The translations under genes and the position numbers were made by a program. A stretch of 64,000 nt of DNA from NCBI RefSeq assembly GCF_037094685.1, contig NZ_CP146614.1:620001-684000 (forward strand), in the 5' to 3' direction. The number at the start of each line of letters is the position of its first letter. Position 1 is the first letter of the stretch. Origin of the DNA: Massilia sp. METH4. GTDB taxonomy: Bacteria; Pseudomonadota; Gammaproteobacteria; Burkholderiales; Burkholderiaceae_D. Below the pieces are notes generated by a model, which worked only from the letters and a program-made list of their open reading frames with translations, was not told the origin of the DNA and did not search any database. Below are positions 7,703 through 16,480 of this stretch, in pieces.

Positions 7703-10249
7703 ATGAAGCGCCTGCCTATCACCATCGCCGCCAGCCTGACCGCACTCGGCCTGGCTGCCTCCGCCATTGCCGCCGATCCGCCGGCCGCCAGGTTCGACGA
7801 CAAGTTCCGCCAGCTCGACGAGCTGCTGCCCACCGCTACCCAATACCGTACTGCCTCGGGCGCGCCGGGGCACCAGTACTGGCAACAGCGTGCGGACTAC
7901 ACGATCCGCGCCACACTGGACGAAGCCAACCGCAGCATCAGCGGCACGGAACAGATCACGTACCACAACAACTCCCCCGATACCCTCACCTACCTGTGGC
8001 TCCAGCTGGACCAGAACATCTACCAGCCCGGTTCGGACGCGCGCCGCGTGCAGACCGCGCCGTCGCGCGAAGCATGGATGAAGCCGCAGGGCGAGGAAGG
8101 CGGCGCCAAGTTCGAAGGCTTGCGCAGCGTGCTGACGGGCCGCGAATTCGACGGCGGCTTCAAGCTCTCCAATATCCGCACCGCCGGCGGCGCGCCGCTG
8201 CGCCACGTGGTCAACGGCACGATGATGCGCATCGACCTGCCCTCGCCATTGAAGCCGGGCGACAAGGTCACGTTCGGCATCGACTGGTCGTACAAGATCA
8301 ATGAGCAGAAAGTGCTGGGCGGCCGCGCCGGCTATGAGTACTTCGAGGAAGACAAGAACGCCCTGTTCGAGATCGCGCAGTGGTTCCCGCGCATGGCTGC
8401 CTACTACGACGTGGCCGGCTGGCAGCACAAGCAATTCCTCGGCTCGGGCGAATTCACGCTGGAATTCGGCGACTACGATGTGAAGCTCACGGTGCCGGCC
8501 GACCACATCGTGGCCTCGACCGGTGAGCTGCAAAACCCGGGCGACGTGCTGACGGCGGCGCAGCGCGACCGCCTGGCCAGGGCCCGCACTTCGGATAAGC
8601 CGGTCGTGATCGTCACGCAGGCCGAGGCTGAAAGCGCCGAGAAAAACGCCAGCAAGGCCACCAAGACGTGGCATTTCAAGGCGAAGAACGTGCGCGACTT
8701 CGCGTGGGCCTCGTCCCGCAAGTTCATCTGGGATGCCCAGGGCTACCGGAAGGATGGCACGAACGTGATGGCCATGTCCTACTACCCGAAGGAAGGCAAT
8801 CCGCTGTGGGAACGCTACTCGACGGCGTCGATCATCCACACGATCGAGCAGTACAACAAGTACAGCTTCGACTACCCCTACCCGACCGCCATTTCCGTGA
8901 ACGGCCCGGTGGGCGGCATGGAATACCCGATGATCTCCTTCAACGGGCCGCGCCCGACGAAGGACAAGAAGACCGGCGAGCTGACCTACTCGAAGCGCAC
9001 CAAGTATGGCCTGATCGCCGTGATCATCCACGAGGTTGGCCACAACTACTTCCCGATGATCGTCAATTCCGACGAGCGCCAGTGGACCTGGATGGATGAA
9101 GGCTTGAACAGCTTCGTCGAATACCTTGCCGTGCAAGCCTGGGAAAAGGACTTCCCGATCGGCCGCGGCGACCCGCGCGACATCACCGCCTACATGCGCT
9201 CGGCCAACCAGGTGCCGATCATGACAAACTCCGAGTCGCTGCTTCAGTTCGGCAACAACGCGTATGCGAAGCCGGCCACGGCGCTGAACATCCTGCGCGA
9301 GACGATCCTGGGCCGCGAACTGTTCGACCACGCGTTCCGCGAATACGCGCGCCGCTGGAAGTTCAAGCGCCCCACCCCGGCCGACTTCTTCCGCACGATG
9401 GAAGACGCTTCCGGCACGGACCTCGACTGGTTCTGGCGCGGCTGGTTCTACACCACCGACGCGGTGGACATCAGCCTGGACAACATCACCGAGTTCAATA
9501 TCGACACGAAGGACCCGGAGATCGAAAAGGCCTGGCAGCGCGCCCGCAAGGCGGAGGAACCCGTGTCCGTCACGGACCAGCGCAACGAAGGCATGGCACG
9601 CCGTGTCGACCGGCACCCGGAACTGAAGGACTTCTATAACGAGCACGACGACTTCACCGTCACCAACGCGGACCGCAACAAGTACCGCGAAGCGCTGGCC
9701 GAGCTGGAGCCGTGGCAGAAGGACCTGCTCAAGCAGGGCAAGTACATCTACCTGGTCGACTTTACCAACAAGGGTGGCCTGGTGATGCCGCTGATCCTGG
9801 AAATCACGCTCAAGTCGGGCAAGAAATATATCGAGCGCGTGCCGGCCGAGGTGTGGCGCTACTCGCCGAAGAAGGTCACCAAGCTGCTCGTGACGGACGA
9901 GCCGATGACGGCCCTGACGCACGACCCGTTCTGGGAAACGGCCGACATCGACACCAGCAACAATGCCTGGCCGCGCAAGGCCACGCCTTCGCGCCTGGAA
10001 TTGTTCAAGATGGAACGCAAGCCGAACGACATGATGAAGGACTTCAACGCGCCGTTGAAGGGTGACGAGGCGGCCAACAATGGTGCAAACGCGGGCGCGA
10101 AGGCCGATGCCAGGCCGGCTGATGCCGGTACCCCGGCCAACGGCGCCGCGGCCAAGCAGCAGGCGGAGACGCAACAGCTCGCCCCAGCCGCACCGCAAGC
10201 TCCCGCCGCCCTGCCGGCCCCGGCGGCCCCGGCGGAGCCGAAGCGCTGA
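7703..10249 (+). CDS. Exported M1-family metallopeptidase
   Basis: The 848-residue protein begins with a signal peptide (MKRLPITIAASLTALGLAASAIAA). It carries the M1 exopeptidase motif GGMEYP (about 403) and the zinc site HEVGH (H443, E444, H447) with the third ligand E466, exactly 18 residues later in WMDEGLN. It should therefore be an active periplasmic or surface aminopeptidase-like enzyme. The last 60 or so residues are a low-complexity Ala/Pro tail, perhaps a surface tether. The ATG at 7703 is preferred over an in-frame upstream extension because only it gives a signal peptide. Its stop overlaps the start of the next gene (TGATG), so the two form an operon. Confidence 0.9.
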   Translation: MKRLPITIAASLTALGLAASAIAADPPAARFDDKFRQLDELLPTATQYRTASGAPGHQYWQQRADYTIRATLDEANRSISGTEQITYHNNSPDTLTYLWLQLDQNIYQPGSDARRVQTAPSREAWMKPQGEEGGAKFEGLRSVLTGREFDGGFKLSNIRTAGGAPLRHVVNGTMMRIDLPSPLKPGDKVTFGIDWSYKINEQKVLGGRAGYEYFEEDKNALFEIAQWFPRMAAYYDVAGWQHKQFLGSGEFTLEFGDYDVKLTVPADHIVASTGELQNPGDVLTAAQRDRLARARTSDKPVVIVTQAEAESAEKNASKATKTWHFKAKNVRDFAWASSRKFIWDAQGYRKDGTNVMAMSYYPKEGNPLWERYSTASIIHTIEQYNKYSFDYPYPTAISVNGPVGGMEYPMISFNGPRPTKDKKTGELTYSKRTKYGLIAVIIHEVGHNYFPMIVNSDERQWTWMDEGLNSFVEYLAVQAWEKDFPIGRGDPRDITAYMRSANQVPIMTNSESLLQFGNNAYAKPATALNILRETILGRELFDHAFREYARRWKFKRPTPADFFRTMEDASGTDLDWFWRGWFYTTDAVDISLDNITEFNIDTKDPEIEKAWQRARKAEEPVSVTDQRNEGMARRVDRHPELKDFYNEHDDFTVTNADRNKYREALAELEPWQKDLLKQGKYIYLVDFTNKGGLVMPLILEITLKSGKKYIERVPAEVWRYSPKKVTKLLVTDEPMTALTHDPFWETADIDTSNNAWPRKATPSRLELFKMERKPNDMMKDFNAPLKGDEAANNGANAGAKADARPADAGTPANGAAAKQQAETQQLAPAAPQAPAALPAPAAPAEPKR

Positions 10250-10740
10250 TGTTGCGCTGGCTGCACCGGGTGGCCTTGTCGGCGGCGCTGCTGTGCGGCG
10301 CCGCCACGGCCCACAATTACCACATGGGCCTGGCCGACATCGGCTACAACGCCGCCACCGGCAACACGGAAATCGTGCACACGTACACCGCGCACGACGT
10401 GGAAGCGCTGCTCGCGAACCTGTATGGCCGCCAGTTCGACCTGGGTGCCGAGGAAGACCAGGAAGCGCTGCGGCGCTACCTGGACAAGCGCTTCGTGCTG
10501 ACCGTGGACGGCCGTGCCCTGCCGTTGCAATGGGTGGGCGTGAAGGCCAGTGCGGACACCGTGACCGTGTTCCAGGAAGTGCCCGGCACCGCGCTGCCCG
10601 CCGGCGCAGTACTGAAGAATGGCGTGCTGACGGACTTCCTGGCCGCGCAGATCAATACCGTCAATGTCGGCGGCAGCGCCGGGCGGGCGGCGGCCACGCT
10701 GACCTTTACCGCCTCGCAAGCGGAGCAGCGGCTGCCTTGA
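10249..10740 (+). CDS. Exported DUF6702-like protein
   Basis: This 163-residue protein has a signal peptide ending near ATAHNYHMG. The rest is a single predicted beta-rich domain containing the YNAATGNTEIVHTYTAHDVE stretch typical of DUF6702 proteins, which often accompany exported M1 peptidases. Its ATG overlaps the peptidase stop, so the two are translationally coupled. A role as periplasmic partner or stabiliser of the peptidase is inferred only from this linkage. Confidence 0.8.
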   Translation: MLRWLHRVALSAALLCGAATAHNYHMGLADIGYNAATGNTEIVHTYTAHDVEALLANLYGRQFDLGAEEDQEALRRYLDKRFVLTVDGRALPLQWVGVKASADTVTVFQEVPGTALPAGAVLKNGVLTDFLAAQINTVNVGGSAGRAAATLTFTASQAEQRLP

Positions 10741-10817
10741 AGCGGCAATACGTCGATTGACGCTTGCCGCTTGCATGCCGATCGCGCATGCTCCCACTGT
10801 TGGACAGCAGAACACCC

Positions 10818-10861
10818 GTGTCGTACACCATTTCGAGCTTGCTCGAAATGGTGTACGACAC
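10818..10861. repeat. Perfect 21-bp-arm hairpin upstream of the TonB receptor
   Basis: Arms 10818-10838 and 10841-10861 are perfect reverse complements separated by two bases. The outer part contains GTGTCGTACACC. The element lies 46 bp before the receptor ATG. It could be a REP-type palindrome, a terminator of the upstream operon, or a control element in the receptor leader. No T-run follows on either strand. Confidence 0.8.
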
Positions 10862-10907
10862 AGGTTTTCCTTCGCCGACGATCGCTCCTGCTCCCCGTTA
10901 CACCACA

Positions 10908-12947
10908 ATGAACAAAACCACCCTCGCCCCCCTCCTCGCTACCCTCTCCCTCGCCGCCCACGCGGACGACCCCTTCCTTCCCCGCGTCACGATCGACGCC
11001 TCCCGCATCAGCCAGCTCGGCATCGCCGACTCGGCCACGGAAGGCACCGTGACGGGCCGCCAGCTGGCAGCGCGCACCACGTACCGCCCCGGCGAGCTGC
11101 TGGAAGCCGTGCCGGGGCTCGTCGTGAGCCAGCACAGCGGCGAGGGCAAGGCCAACCAGTTCTACCTGCGGGGCTTCAACCTGGACCACGGCACCGACCT
11201 GCGCACGACGGTCGACGGCATGCCCGTCAACCAGCGCAGCCATGCGCACGGCCAGGGCTGGACGGACCTGAACTTCGTGATTCCCGAGCTGGCCGCCCGG
11301 CTCGACTACCGCAAGGGACCATACTCGGCGCAGGCCGGCGACTTCGCTTCGGCGGGCAGCACCGACATCGCCTACGCCAGCCGCCTCACGCGCGGCATCG
11401 CCAACATCGCCGTGGGCCAGCATGGCTACGGCCGCGCCCTGGTCGCCGCTTCACCGGAACTGGGCGCGGGCAGCCTGCTGTATGCGCTGGAGACGATGCA
11501 CAACGACGGCCCGTTCACGCGCGGCGACAACTACCGCAAGGTGAATGGCGTGCTGCGCTACAGCCAGGGGTATGCGAACAACGGCTTCCATGTGACGGCG
11601 ATGGCTTACCGGGCCAAATGGCATGCCACCGACCAGATCCCGCAGCGCGCGGTGGACACGGGCGCCCTGGGCCGCTTCGACGCCATCGACCCGACCGATG
11701 GCGGCAGCGCGCACCGCTACAGCCTGTCCGGCGCCTGGGCCCGCACGACCGAGAGTGGCGCGGCGCGCGTTTCCGCCTACGCGATCGCCAACCGGCTGGC
11801 GCTGTTCTCGAACTTCACTTACTTCATGGACGATCCCGTGAACGGCGACCAGTTCGCGCAGCCGGACCGGCGCGTGACGACCGGTGTCGACGCCAGCTAC
11901 ACCTGGCACACGCACGATGCCAACGGCGTGTCCGCCTCCGCCACCACCGTGGGCGCGACGGCGCAGAACGACAATATCCACAACGGCCTGCAGCGCACCA
12001 AGGCGCGCCAGGTGATCGGCACCACGCGCCAGGACCATATCGTGGAAACGAGCGGCGCCGTGTTCATCGAGAACCAGACGCGCTGGATGCCAGCCTTGCG
12101 CAGCGTGGCCGGCCTGCGTGCCGACCACTACCGCTTCGACGTGGCCGGCGACCGCGCGGCCAATACCGGCACGGCGAACGACACGATGCTGTCGCCATCG
12201 GTCAGCCTGGTCTTCGGGCCGTGGGCGCGCACCGAGTTCTACGTCAACGCGGGCACGGGCTTCCACAGCAACGATGCGCGCGGCACCGTGATCGCCGTCG
12301 ACCCGAAGACGAACGAGGCGGTCGACCGGGTGACGCCGCTCGCGCGCACGCGCGGCCTGGACCTGGGCGTGCGCAGCGAATGGCTGCGGGGCCTGCAGAC
12401 GTCGCTGTCGCTGTACCGGCTCGACATGGATTCCGAACTGGTCTTCGTCGGCGATGCGGGCACCACCGAGGCGGGCCGCCCGAGCCGCCGCCACGGCGTC
12501 GAATTTTCCAGTTACTACAAGCCGTTCAAGTGGCTGGCGCTGGACGCCGACCTGGCTTATGCGCGCGGCCGCTACCGCGATGCCGATCCGGCCGGTGACC
12601 GCATACCCGGCGCCGTGGAAGGCGTGGCGCAACTGGCCGCCACCTTCACGCCGGAAGGCCCGTGGTCCGGCGCGCTGCGGCTGCGCTGGTTCGGCCCGCG
12701 CCCGCTGGTGGAAGACGATTCGATCCGCTCCGACGCGACGCTGACCCTGAACGGCCGGCTTGCCTTCCAGGTCGACCGCCGGCTGCACGTGGAACTCGAA
12801 GCATTCAACCTGACCGACCGGCGCGACGCGGCGATCACCTATTACTATGCTTCGCGGCTGAAGGGCGAGGCGGCGCCGGTGGACGATTATCACTTCCACC
12901 CGATCGAATCGCGCTCGCTGCGGCTGTCGCTCAACTACACGTTCTGA
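10908..12947 (+). CDS. TonB-dependent outer-membrane receptor
   Basis: The 679-residue protein has a short signal peptide (to about LSLAAHADDP) and a plug domain containing GELLEAVPGLVVSQH and YLRGFNLDHGTDL. A long beta-barrel follows and ends in RSLRLSLNYTF, a C-terminal aromatic residue typical of outer-membrane proteins. Such receptors import iron chelates, cobalamin or oligosaccharides using TonB energy; the substrate is unknown. The ATG at 10908 was chosen because a signal peptide follows; upstream in-frame codons run through the hairpin. A 2OG-Fe(II) dioxygenase gene lies 110 bp downstream in the same direction. No clear Fur box is visible. Confidence 0.88.
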   Translation: MNKTTLAPLLATLSLAAHADDPFLPRVTIDASRISQLGIADSATEGTVTGRQLAARTTYRPGELLEAVPGLVVSQHSGEGKANQFYLRGFNLDHGTDLRTTVDGMPVNQRSHAHGQGWTDLNFVIPELAARLDYRKGPYSAQAGDFASAGSTDIAYASRLTRGIANIAVGQHGYGRALVAASPELGAGSLLYALETMHNDGPFTRGDNYRKVNGVLRYSQGYANNGFHVTAMAYRAKWHATDQIPQRAVDTGALGRFDAIDPTDGGSAHRYSLSGAWARTTESGAARVSAYAIANRLALFSNFTYFMDDPVNGDQFAQPDRRVTTGVDASYTWHTHDANGVSASATTVGATAQNDNIHNGLQRTKARQVIGTTRQDHIVETSGAVFIENQTRWMPALRSVAGLRADHYRFDVAGDRAANTGTANDTMLSPSVSLVFGPWARTEFYVNAGTGFHSNDARGTVIAVDPKTNEAVDRVTPLARTRGLDLGVRSEWLRGLQTSLSLYRLDMDSELVFVGDAGTTEAGRPSRRHGVEFSSYYKPFKWLALDADLAYARGRYRDADPAGDRIPGAVEGVAQLAATFTPEGPWSGALRLRWFGPRPLVEDDSIRSDATLTLNGRLAFQVDRRLHVELEAFNLTDRRDAAITYYYASRLKGEAAPVDDYHFHPIESRSLRLSLNYTF

Positions 12948-13014
12948 TCCGCTGGTGTCGTACATCGGTTTTCAGTATCGGCAGAATGTCCAGCCTGACG
13001 CACCACGGATCGAA

Positions 13015-13029
13015 GTCGTACAATACGAC
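13015..13029. promoter_or_regulatory. GTCGTA palindrome upstream of the dioxygenase
   Basis: GTCGTA (13015-13020) and TACGAC (13024-13029) are separated by CAA, 28 bp before the dioxygenase ATG. The same GTCGTAC word occurs at 12957-12963 and in both arms of the hairpin at 10818-10861. It may be an operator, but the binding protein is unknown. Confidence 0.4.
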
Positions 13030-13057
13030 AATATTTACAAGCCATCGAAGGTCCGTC

Positions 13058-13783
13058 ATGACGCCCCAGTTCACTCCCATCGAACAAGTCAAAGAGGCGC
13101 TGCGCACGCAAGGCTGGGCGCTGCTGGCGCCGCCGGACGTGGCGGCGCTGTCCGGCACGCCGCTGGCGCAGCTCGACGCGCTGGCGCCGAGCTGGGACAG
13201 CCTGGAACTGGACAATTACCTGAAGGATGGCGGCCGCTACCGCCGCCGCCGCCATTCCTGCTTCGTGCAGCGTGACGCCGAACTGGCGCAGACGGCCCAC
13301 CGCGCCCACTGGCAGAGTGTGGAGTACAACGCGCTGCACGGGGGCATGCACCGCATGTTCGAACCCGTGCTGCCCGAAACGGTGGCCGCGCCGGGCTGGC
13401 AAGGCTTGCTGACGGCGCTGGGCCGGCTGTTCACCGCCGTGCGCGGCGAACCGGCGTGGTATGTGGAAGCCCATCAGTTCCGCATCGACACGGCCGACGG
13501 CATCGGCCGCCCCACGCCGGAAGGCGCGCACCGCGACGGCGTCGACTTCGTTGCCGTCATCCTGGTCGGCCGGCATGGCATCAAGGGCGGCGAGACGCGC
13601 ATCTTCGAGGCCGAGGGCCCGAACGGCAAGCGCTTCACGATGACCGAACCGTGGACGATGCTGCTGCTGGACGATGCGACCGTGATCCACGAATCGACGC
13701 CGATCCAGCCGCTGGGCGAACATGGGCACCGCGACACGCTGGTGATCACGTACCGGGCCGGCGGCTTCCAGGGCGGTACATAG
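13058..13783 (+). CDS. 2OG-Fe(II) dioxygenase family protein (PF10014-like)
   Basis: The 241-residue protein has the facial triad expected of an Fe(II)/2-oxoglutarate oxygenase: H158 and D160 in GAHRDGVDF, H211 in ATVIHESTP, and R225 in GHRDTLVITYRAG as probable 2-oxoglutarate anchor. It matches the family that includes free amino acid hydroxylases and BsmA-like biofilm proteins. The substrate cannot be read from sequence. It follows the TonB receptor by 110 bp, so it may modify the imported compound or be induced with it. The ATG at 13058 fits the family N-terminus; the ORF continues upstream in frame without support. Confidence 0.82.
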   Translation: MTPQFTPIEQVKEALRTQGWALLAPPDVAALSGTPLAQLDALAPSWDSLELDNYLKDGGRYRRRRHSCFVQRDAELAQTAHRAHWQSVEYNALHGGMHRMFEPVLPETVAAPGWQGLLTALGRLFTAVRGEPAWYVEAHQFRIDTADGIGRPTPEGAHRDGVDFVAVILVGRHGIKGGETRIFEAEGPNGKRFTMTEPWTMLLLDDATVIHESTPIQPLGEHGHRDTLVITYRAGGFQGGT

Positions 13784-13852
13784 CAAGGCGCCGGCAGGCG
13801 CCACGTTGGGCGCCGTCGCGCCTGCATTTCATTTATAGTCGGACATACATCG

Positions 13853-15253
13853 ATGACAGCACAGGGCACGCGTGTGGATTCCACCTACGAAATCGAACCG
13901 GATGAAATCGAGATACTGATCGTCGAGGACAGCCCGACGCAGGCCGAGCGGCTGCGGCGGCTGATCCAGTCCGTGCGCTACAAGGCGCGCGTGGCGGGCA
14001 ACGGCCGGCTGGCGCTGGAAGCGATCCAGGCGCGCAAGCCGCACCTCGTGCTGTCGGACATCGTGATGCCCGAGATGGATGGCTATGAGCTGTGCCGCGC
14101 AATCAAGGCCGATTCGGCGATGCGCGACATTCCCGTCATCCTCGTCACGTCGCTCAACGATCCGAAGGACATCATCCGCGGCATCGAGTGCGGCGCCGAC
14201 AATTTCATCCGCAAGCCGTACGCGGAAGATTACCTGCTCAACCGCATCGGCCACATGCTGGTCAACCAGAAGCTGCGCAAGGACCAGAACATGGAGGTGG
14301 GCATCGCCCTCTACCTGGGCGAGCAGAAGCACTTCATCAATGCCGAGCGCCAGCAGATCCTCGACCTCCTGATTTCCACCTACGAACAGGCGGTGCAGGT
14401 CAACAGCGAATTGCAGGCGCGCGAGCGCCAGGTCATCGAACTGAACATGCGCCTGGCGCACCACGCGGGGCAGCTGGAAACGATCAACCGCGAGATTGCG
14501 CTGAAGAACGTGGAACTGGGCGAGGCGAGCAGGATGAAATCGGCCTTCATCGCCAATATGTCGCACGAGTTGCGCACGCCGCTGAACGCCATCATCGGGT
14601 TCACGGGCGCGCTGCTGATGAAGCTGCCCGGCCCGCTGACGGAAGAGCAGGAAAAGCAGCTCAACACGATCCGCGGCTCGGCCCGCCACCTGCTTTCGCT
14701 GATCAACGATATCCTCGACGTGGCCAAGATCGAGGCCGGCAAGGTCACGCTGTCGATCGAGCGCGTGCAATGCCAGGACGTGGTGCGCGAAGTGGCCGAG
14801 ACGCTGCGGCCGCTGGCGTCCCAGAAAGGCCTGGCGCTGGAAGTGGTGCTGGACGAGCAACCGATCGCCCTCGATACGGACCGGCGCGCCCTGAAGCAGA
14901 TCCTGATCAATCTTGCCAACAATGCCATCAAGTTCACGGAGAAGGGAACCGTGCGCGTGGAACTGGGGCGGCGCCCCCTCGACGATGGCACGTCGGCCAC
15001 GGAATTCTCGGTGTCCGACACGGGCGCCGGTATCCGCGAGGAAGACCAGGCCAAGCTGTTCCAGGCATTCTCGCAACTGGACTCCACGTCGACCCGCCAC
15101 GCCGAAGGCGCGGGGCTGGGCCTCTACCTGTGCCAGAACCTGGCCAACGTATTGGGTGGCTCGCTGTTCTTCACGAGCGAATTCGGCAAGGGCAGCAAGT
15201 TCACGTTACAGCTCAAGCGCACCAACCAGGCCGCGCTTGCCACGCCAAAGTAA
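13853..15253 (+). CDS. Receiver-histidine kinase (REC-HisKA-HATPase)
   Basis: The 466-residue cytoplasmic protein starts with a receiver domain (about 20-135, phospho-acceptor D69 in LVLSDIVMP, K121 in FIRKPY). A coiled linker (about 165-228), the HisKA box MSHELRTP (H238) and an ATPase domain with NLANNAIKFT, DTGAGI and GAGLGLYL follow. Receiver-first kinases without a sensor are usually intermediates in a relay: they are phosphorylated or inhibited through REC and pass phosphate to a separate regulator. No partner gene is adjacent. It appears monocistronic. Confidence 0.9.
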   Translation: MTAQGTRVDSTYEIEPDEIEILIVEDSPTQAERLRRLIQSVRYKARVAGNGRLALEAIQARKPHLVLSDIVMPEMDGYELCRAIKADSAMRDIPVILVTSLNDPKDIIRGIECGADNFIRKPYAEDYLLNRIGHMLVNQKLRKDQNMEVGIALYLGEQKHFINAERQQILDLLISTYEQAVQVNSELQARERQVIELNMRLAHHAGQLETINREIALKNVELGEASRMKSAFIANMSHELRTPLNAIIGFTGALLMKLPGPLTEEQEKQLNTIRGSARHLLSLINDILDVAKIEAGKVTLSIERVQCQDVVREVAETLRPLASQKGLALEVVLDEQPIALDTDRRALKQILINLANNAIKFTEKGTVRVELGRRPLDDGTSATEFSVSDTGAGIREEDQAKLFQAFSQLDSTSTRHAEGAGLGLYLCQNLANVLGGSLFFTSEFGKGSKFTLQLKRTNQAALATPK

Positions 15254-15489
15254 CCAGCGCATTCATAGCCGCGTGTGTTTTACGCAACCGCAAAAAAATG
15301 TGCGGGGAGCATGCTTGTGCTCGCCCTGTGGGTCGCGCCGCTACTCAGCTGAAGATCGCTTGGCAAACCCCGCACTTCAGCTTGCCGTTATTCGCCCGCA
15401 CGCCCGATCGCCGAATTTTGATGCACTGCACATAACGTCTGGAAACGCTTCCGCGTGGGCAATGGGGCACGCACGGTAGTTTTACGGTA

Positions 15490-15592
15490 TTGCAGCGCAA
15501 CATAAACCGGGCTATAGTGAAACCGTCTCCTCCAAGCGTTCTCCGAACAATTGGACCTCGCCCGCAGCCTTCGGCTCGCGGGCATTTTTTTT
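15490..15592 (+). ncRNA. Candidate small RNA with own promoter and terminator
   Basis: A near-consensus promoter, TTGCAG (15490-15495), 17-bp spacer, TATAGT (15513-15518), predicts transcription from about 15525. A strong intrinsic terminator follows: GCCCGCAGCC (15560-15569) pairs with GGCT and GCGGGC (15573-15583) and runs into eight T residues. The transcript would be about 68 nt. No ORF with a ribosome binding site lies inside. It could instead be a terminated leader of the tetR gene, whose start is 225 bp further on. Confidence 0.5.
15560..15592 (+). terminator. Strong intrinsic terminator
   Basis: A GC-rich stem (GCCCGC with GCGGGC, inner AGCC with GGCT, TTC loop, one bulged C) is followed directly by ATTTTTTTT. 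It faces plus-strand transcription. Confidence 0.85.
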
Positions 15593-15646
15593 GCCCGGCC
15601 TCCTTCCCCCGCGCGCCCACCGCCCGCCCCTCGTCATCCCCCAAGC

Positions 15647-15730
15647 AAATGTTTCCACAAACCGGGGTCAGACCCGGTTTTGGTAAATATTGCCTGGAAA
15701 CGGGGTCTGACCCCGGTTTCAGGAAACTTT
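15647..15730. repeat. REP pair (REPIN-like) with GGGGTCTGACCCC core
   Basis: Two inverted GC palindromes, one at 15659-15678 (core GGGTCAGACCC) and one at 15696-15720 (core GGGGTCTGACCCC), flank an AT-rich middle (GGTAAATATTGCC). They are enclosed by GTTTCC (15651-15656) and GGAAAC (15722-15727). The pair therefore folds as one long hairpin, the usual form of a REPIN. The core matches the repeats beside the RAYT. Confidence 0.8.
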
Positions 15731-15785
15731 TCGGCGCTGTTCTTCGGGCTGCCGCTGCGGTAACTAAACAATCGCTTTACTTATA

Positions 15786-15797
15786 TCAAACGTTTGA
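15786..15797. promoter_or_regulatory. Palindromic operator before the tetR gene
   Basis: TCAAACGTTTGA is a perfect 12-bp palindrome in an AT-rich stretch 20 bp before the ATG at 15818. Position and symmetry fit autoregulation by the TetR-family product and, through the overlapping genes, control of the whole efflux operon. Confidence 0.6.
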
Positions 15798-15817
15798 ATT
15801 TTATGTTTTAATCAGGA

Positions 15818-16480
15818 ATGGCTGAAAAACAAACACGCAAGACCCGCTCCGATGGCGAACAATCGCGCGAGCGCCTGCTGCAGGCCGCCATGCGCCTGTT
15901 CGGGGCCCAGGGATTCAACGCCACGTCCACGCGCGAGATTGCGCTGGCGGCCGGCGCCAACGTGGCGGCGATCGCCTATTACTTCGGCGACAAGGCGGGG
16001 CTGTACCGCGCCGCGCTGACCGATTTCATGCCGCCGCCCGAAAAGAACATCGCCCAGTTCGACCAGCCCGGCTTCACGCTGCGCCAGGTACTGAATGGCT
16101 ACTACACGCAGATGCTGGCGCCGATGCTGGAAGACGATACGGCCCAGCTGCGGCTGCGCATGTGGCTGCGCGAGGTGCTGGAACCCACCGGCATCTGGCA
16201 GAACGAGATCGACAACGGCATCCGCCCGGAATTCGAAGCCCTGGCCGCCGTGCTGGCGCGCCACCTCGAAGTGCCGGTGGACGACGAGGTGCGCCGCCTG
16301 GTGCACGCCGTCGCGGCGCTGGGCGCGCACCTGATGATCTCGCTGGATATCGTGGCCGCCGTCACGCCGCAACTGGTGACAGGGCCGAATGCGCTGCACG
16401 ACTGGATTCCCCGGCTGGTCGACTATGCCGAAGCGATCGTGGTCGCCGAACAGGAAAAGAGAAAGAAAGGAGCAGCATGA
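15818..16480 (+). CDS. TetR-family repressor with CerR/YbiH-type C-terminal domain
   Basis: The 220-residue protein has a TetR DNA-binding helix-turn-helix at about 18-62 (ATSTREIALAAGANVAAIAYYFG). Its ligand domain is of the type found in YbiH/CecR-like regulators, which commonly control multidrug transporters. It is the first gene of a four-gene unit: its stop overlaps the next start (ATGA at 16477-16480). The perfect palindrome 20 bp upstream is its likely operator. It probably represses the RND pump genes until a toxic ligand binds. Confidence 0.9.
   Translation: MAEKQTRKTRSDGEQSRERLLQAAMRLFGAQGFNATSTREIALAAGANVAAIAYYFGDKAGLYRAALTDFMPPPEKNIAQFDQPGFTLRQVLNGYYTQMLAPMLEDDTAQLRLRMWLREVLEPTGIWQNEIDNGIRPEFEALAAVLARHLEVPVDDEVRRLVHAVAALGAHLMISLDIVAAVTPQLVTGPNALHDWIPRLVDYAEAIVVAEQEKRKKGAA

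Larger units (their letters stand above)
15254..15817. other. Gene-free interval of 564 bp
   Basis: I see no protein-coding gene here. The interval holds a possible small RNA unit (promoter 15490-15518, terminator 15560-15592), a REP pair (15647-15730) and the tetR operator (15786-15797). The first 230 bp show no feature I can name. Confidence 0.6.
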
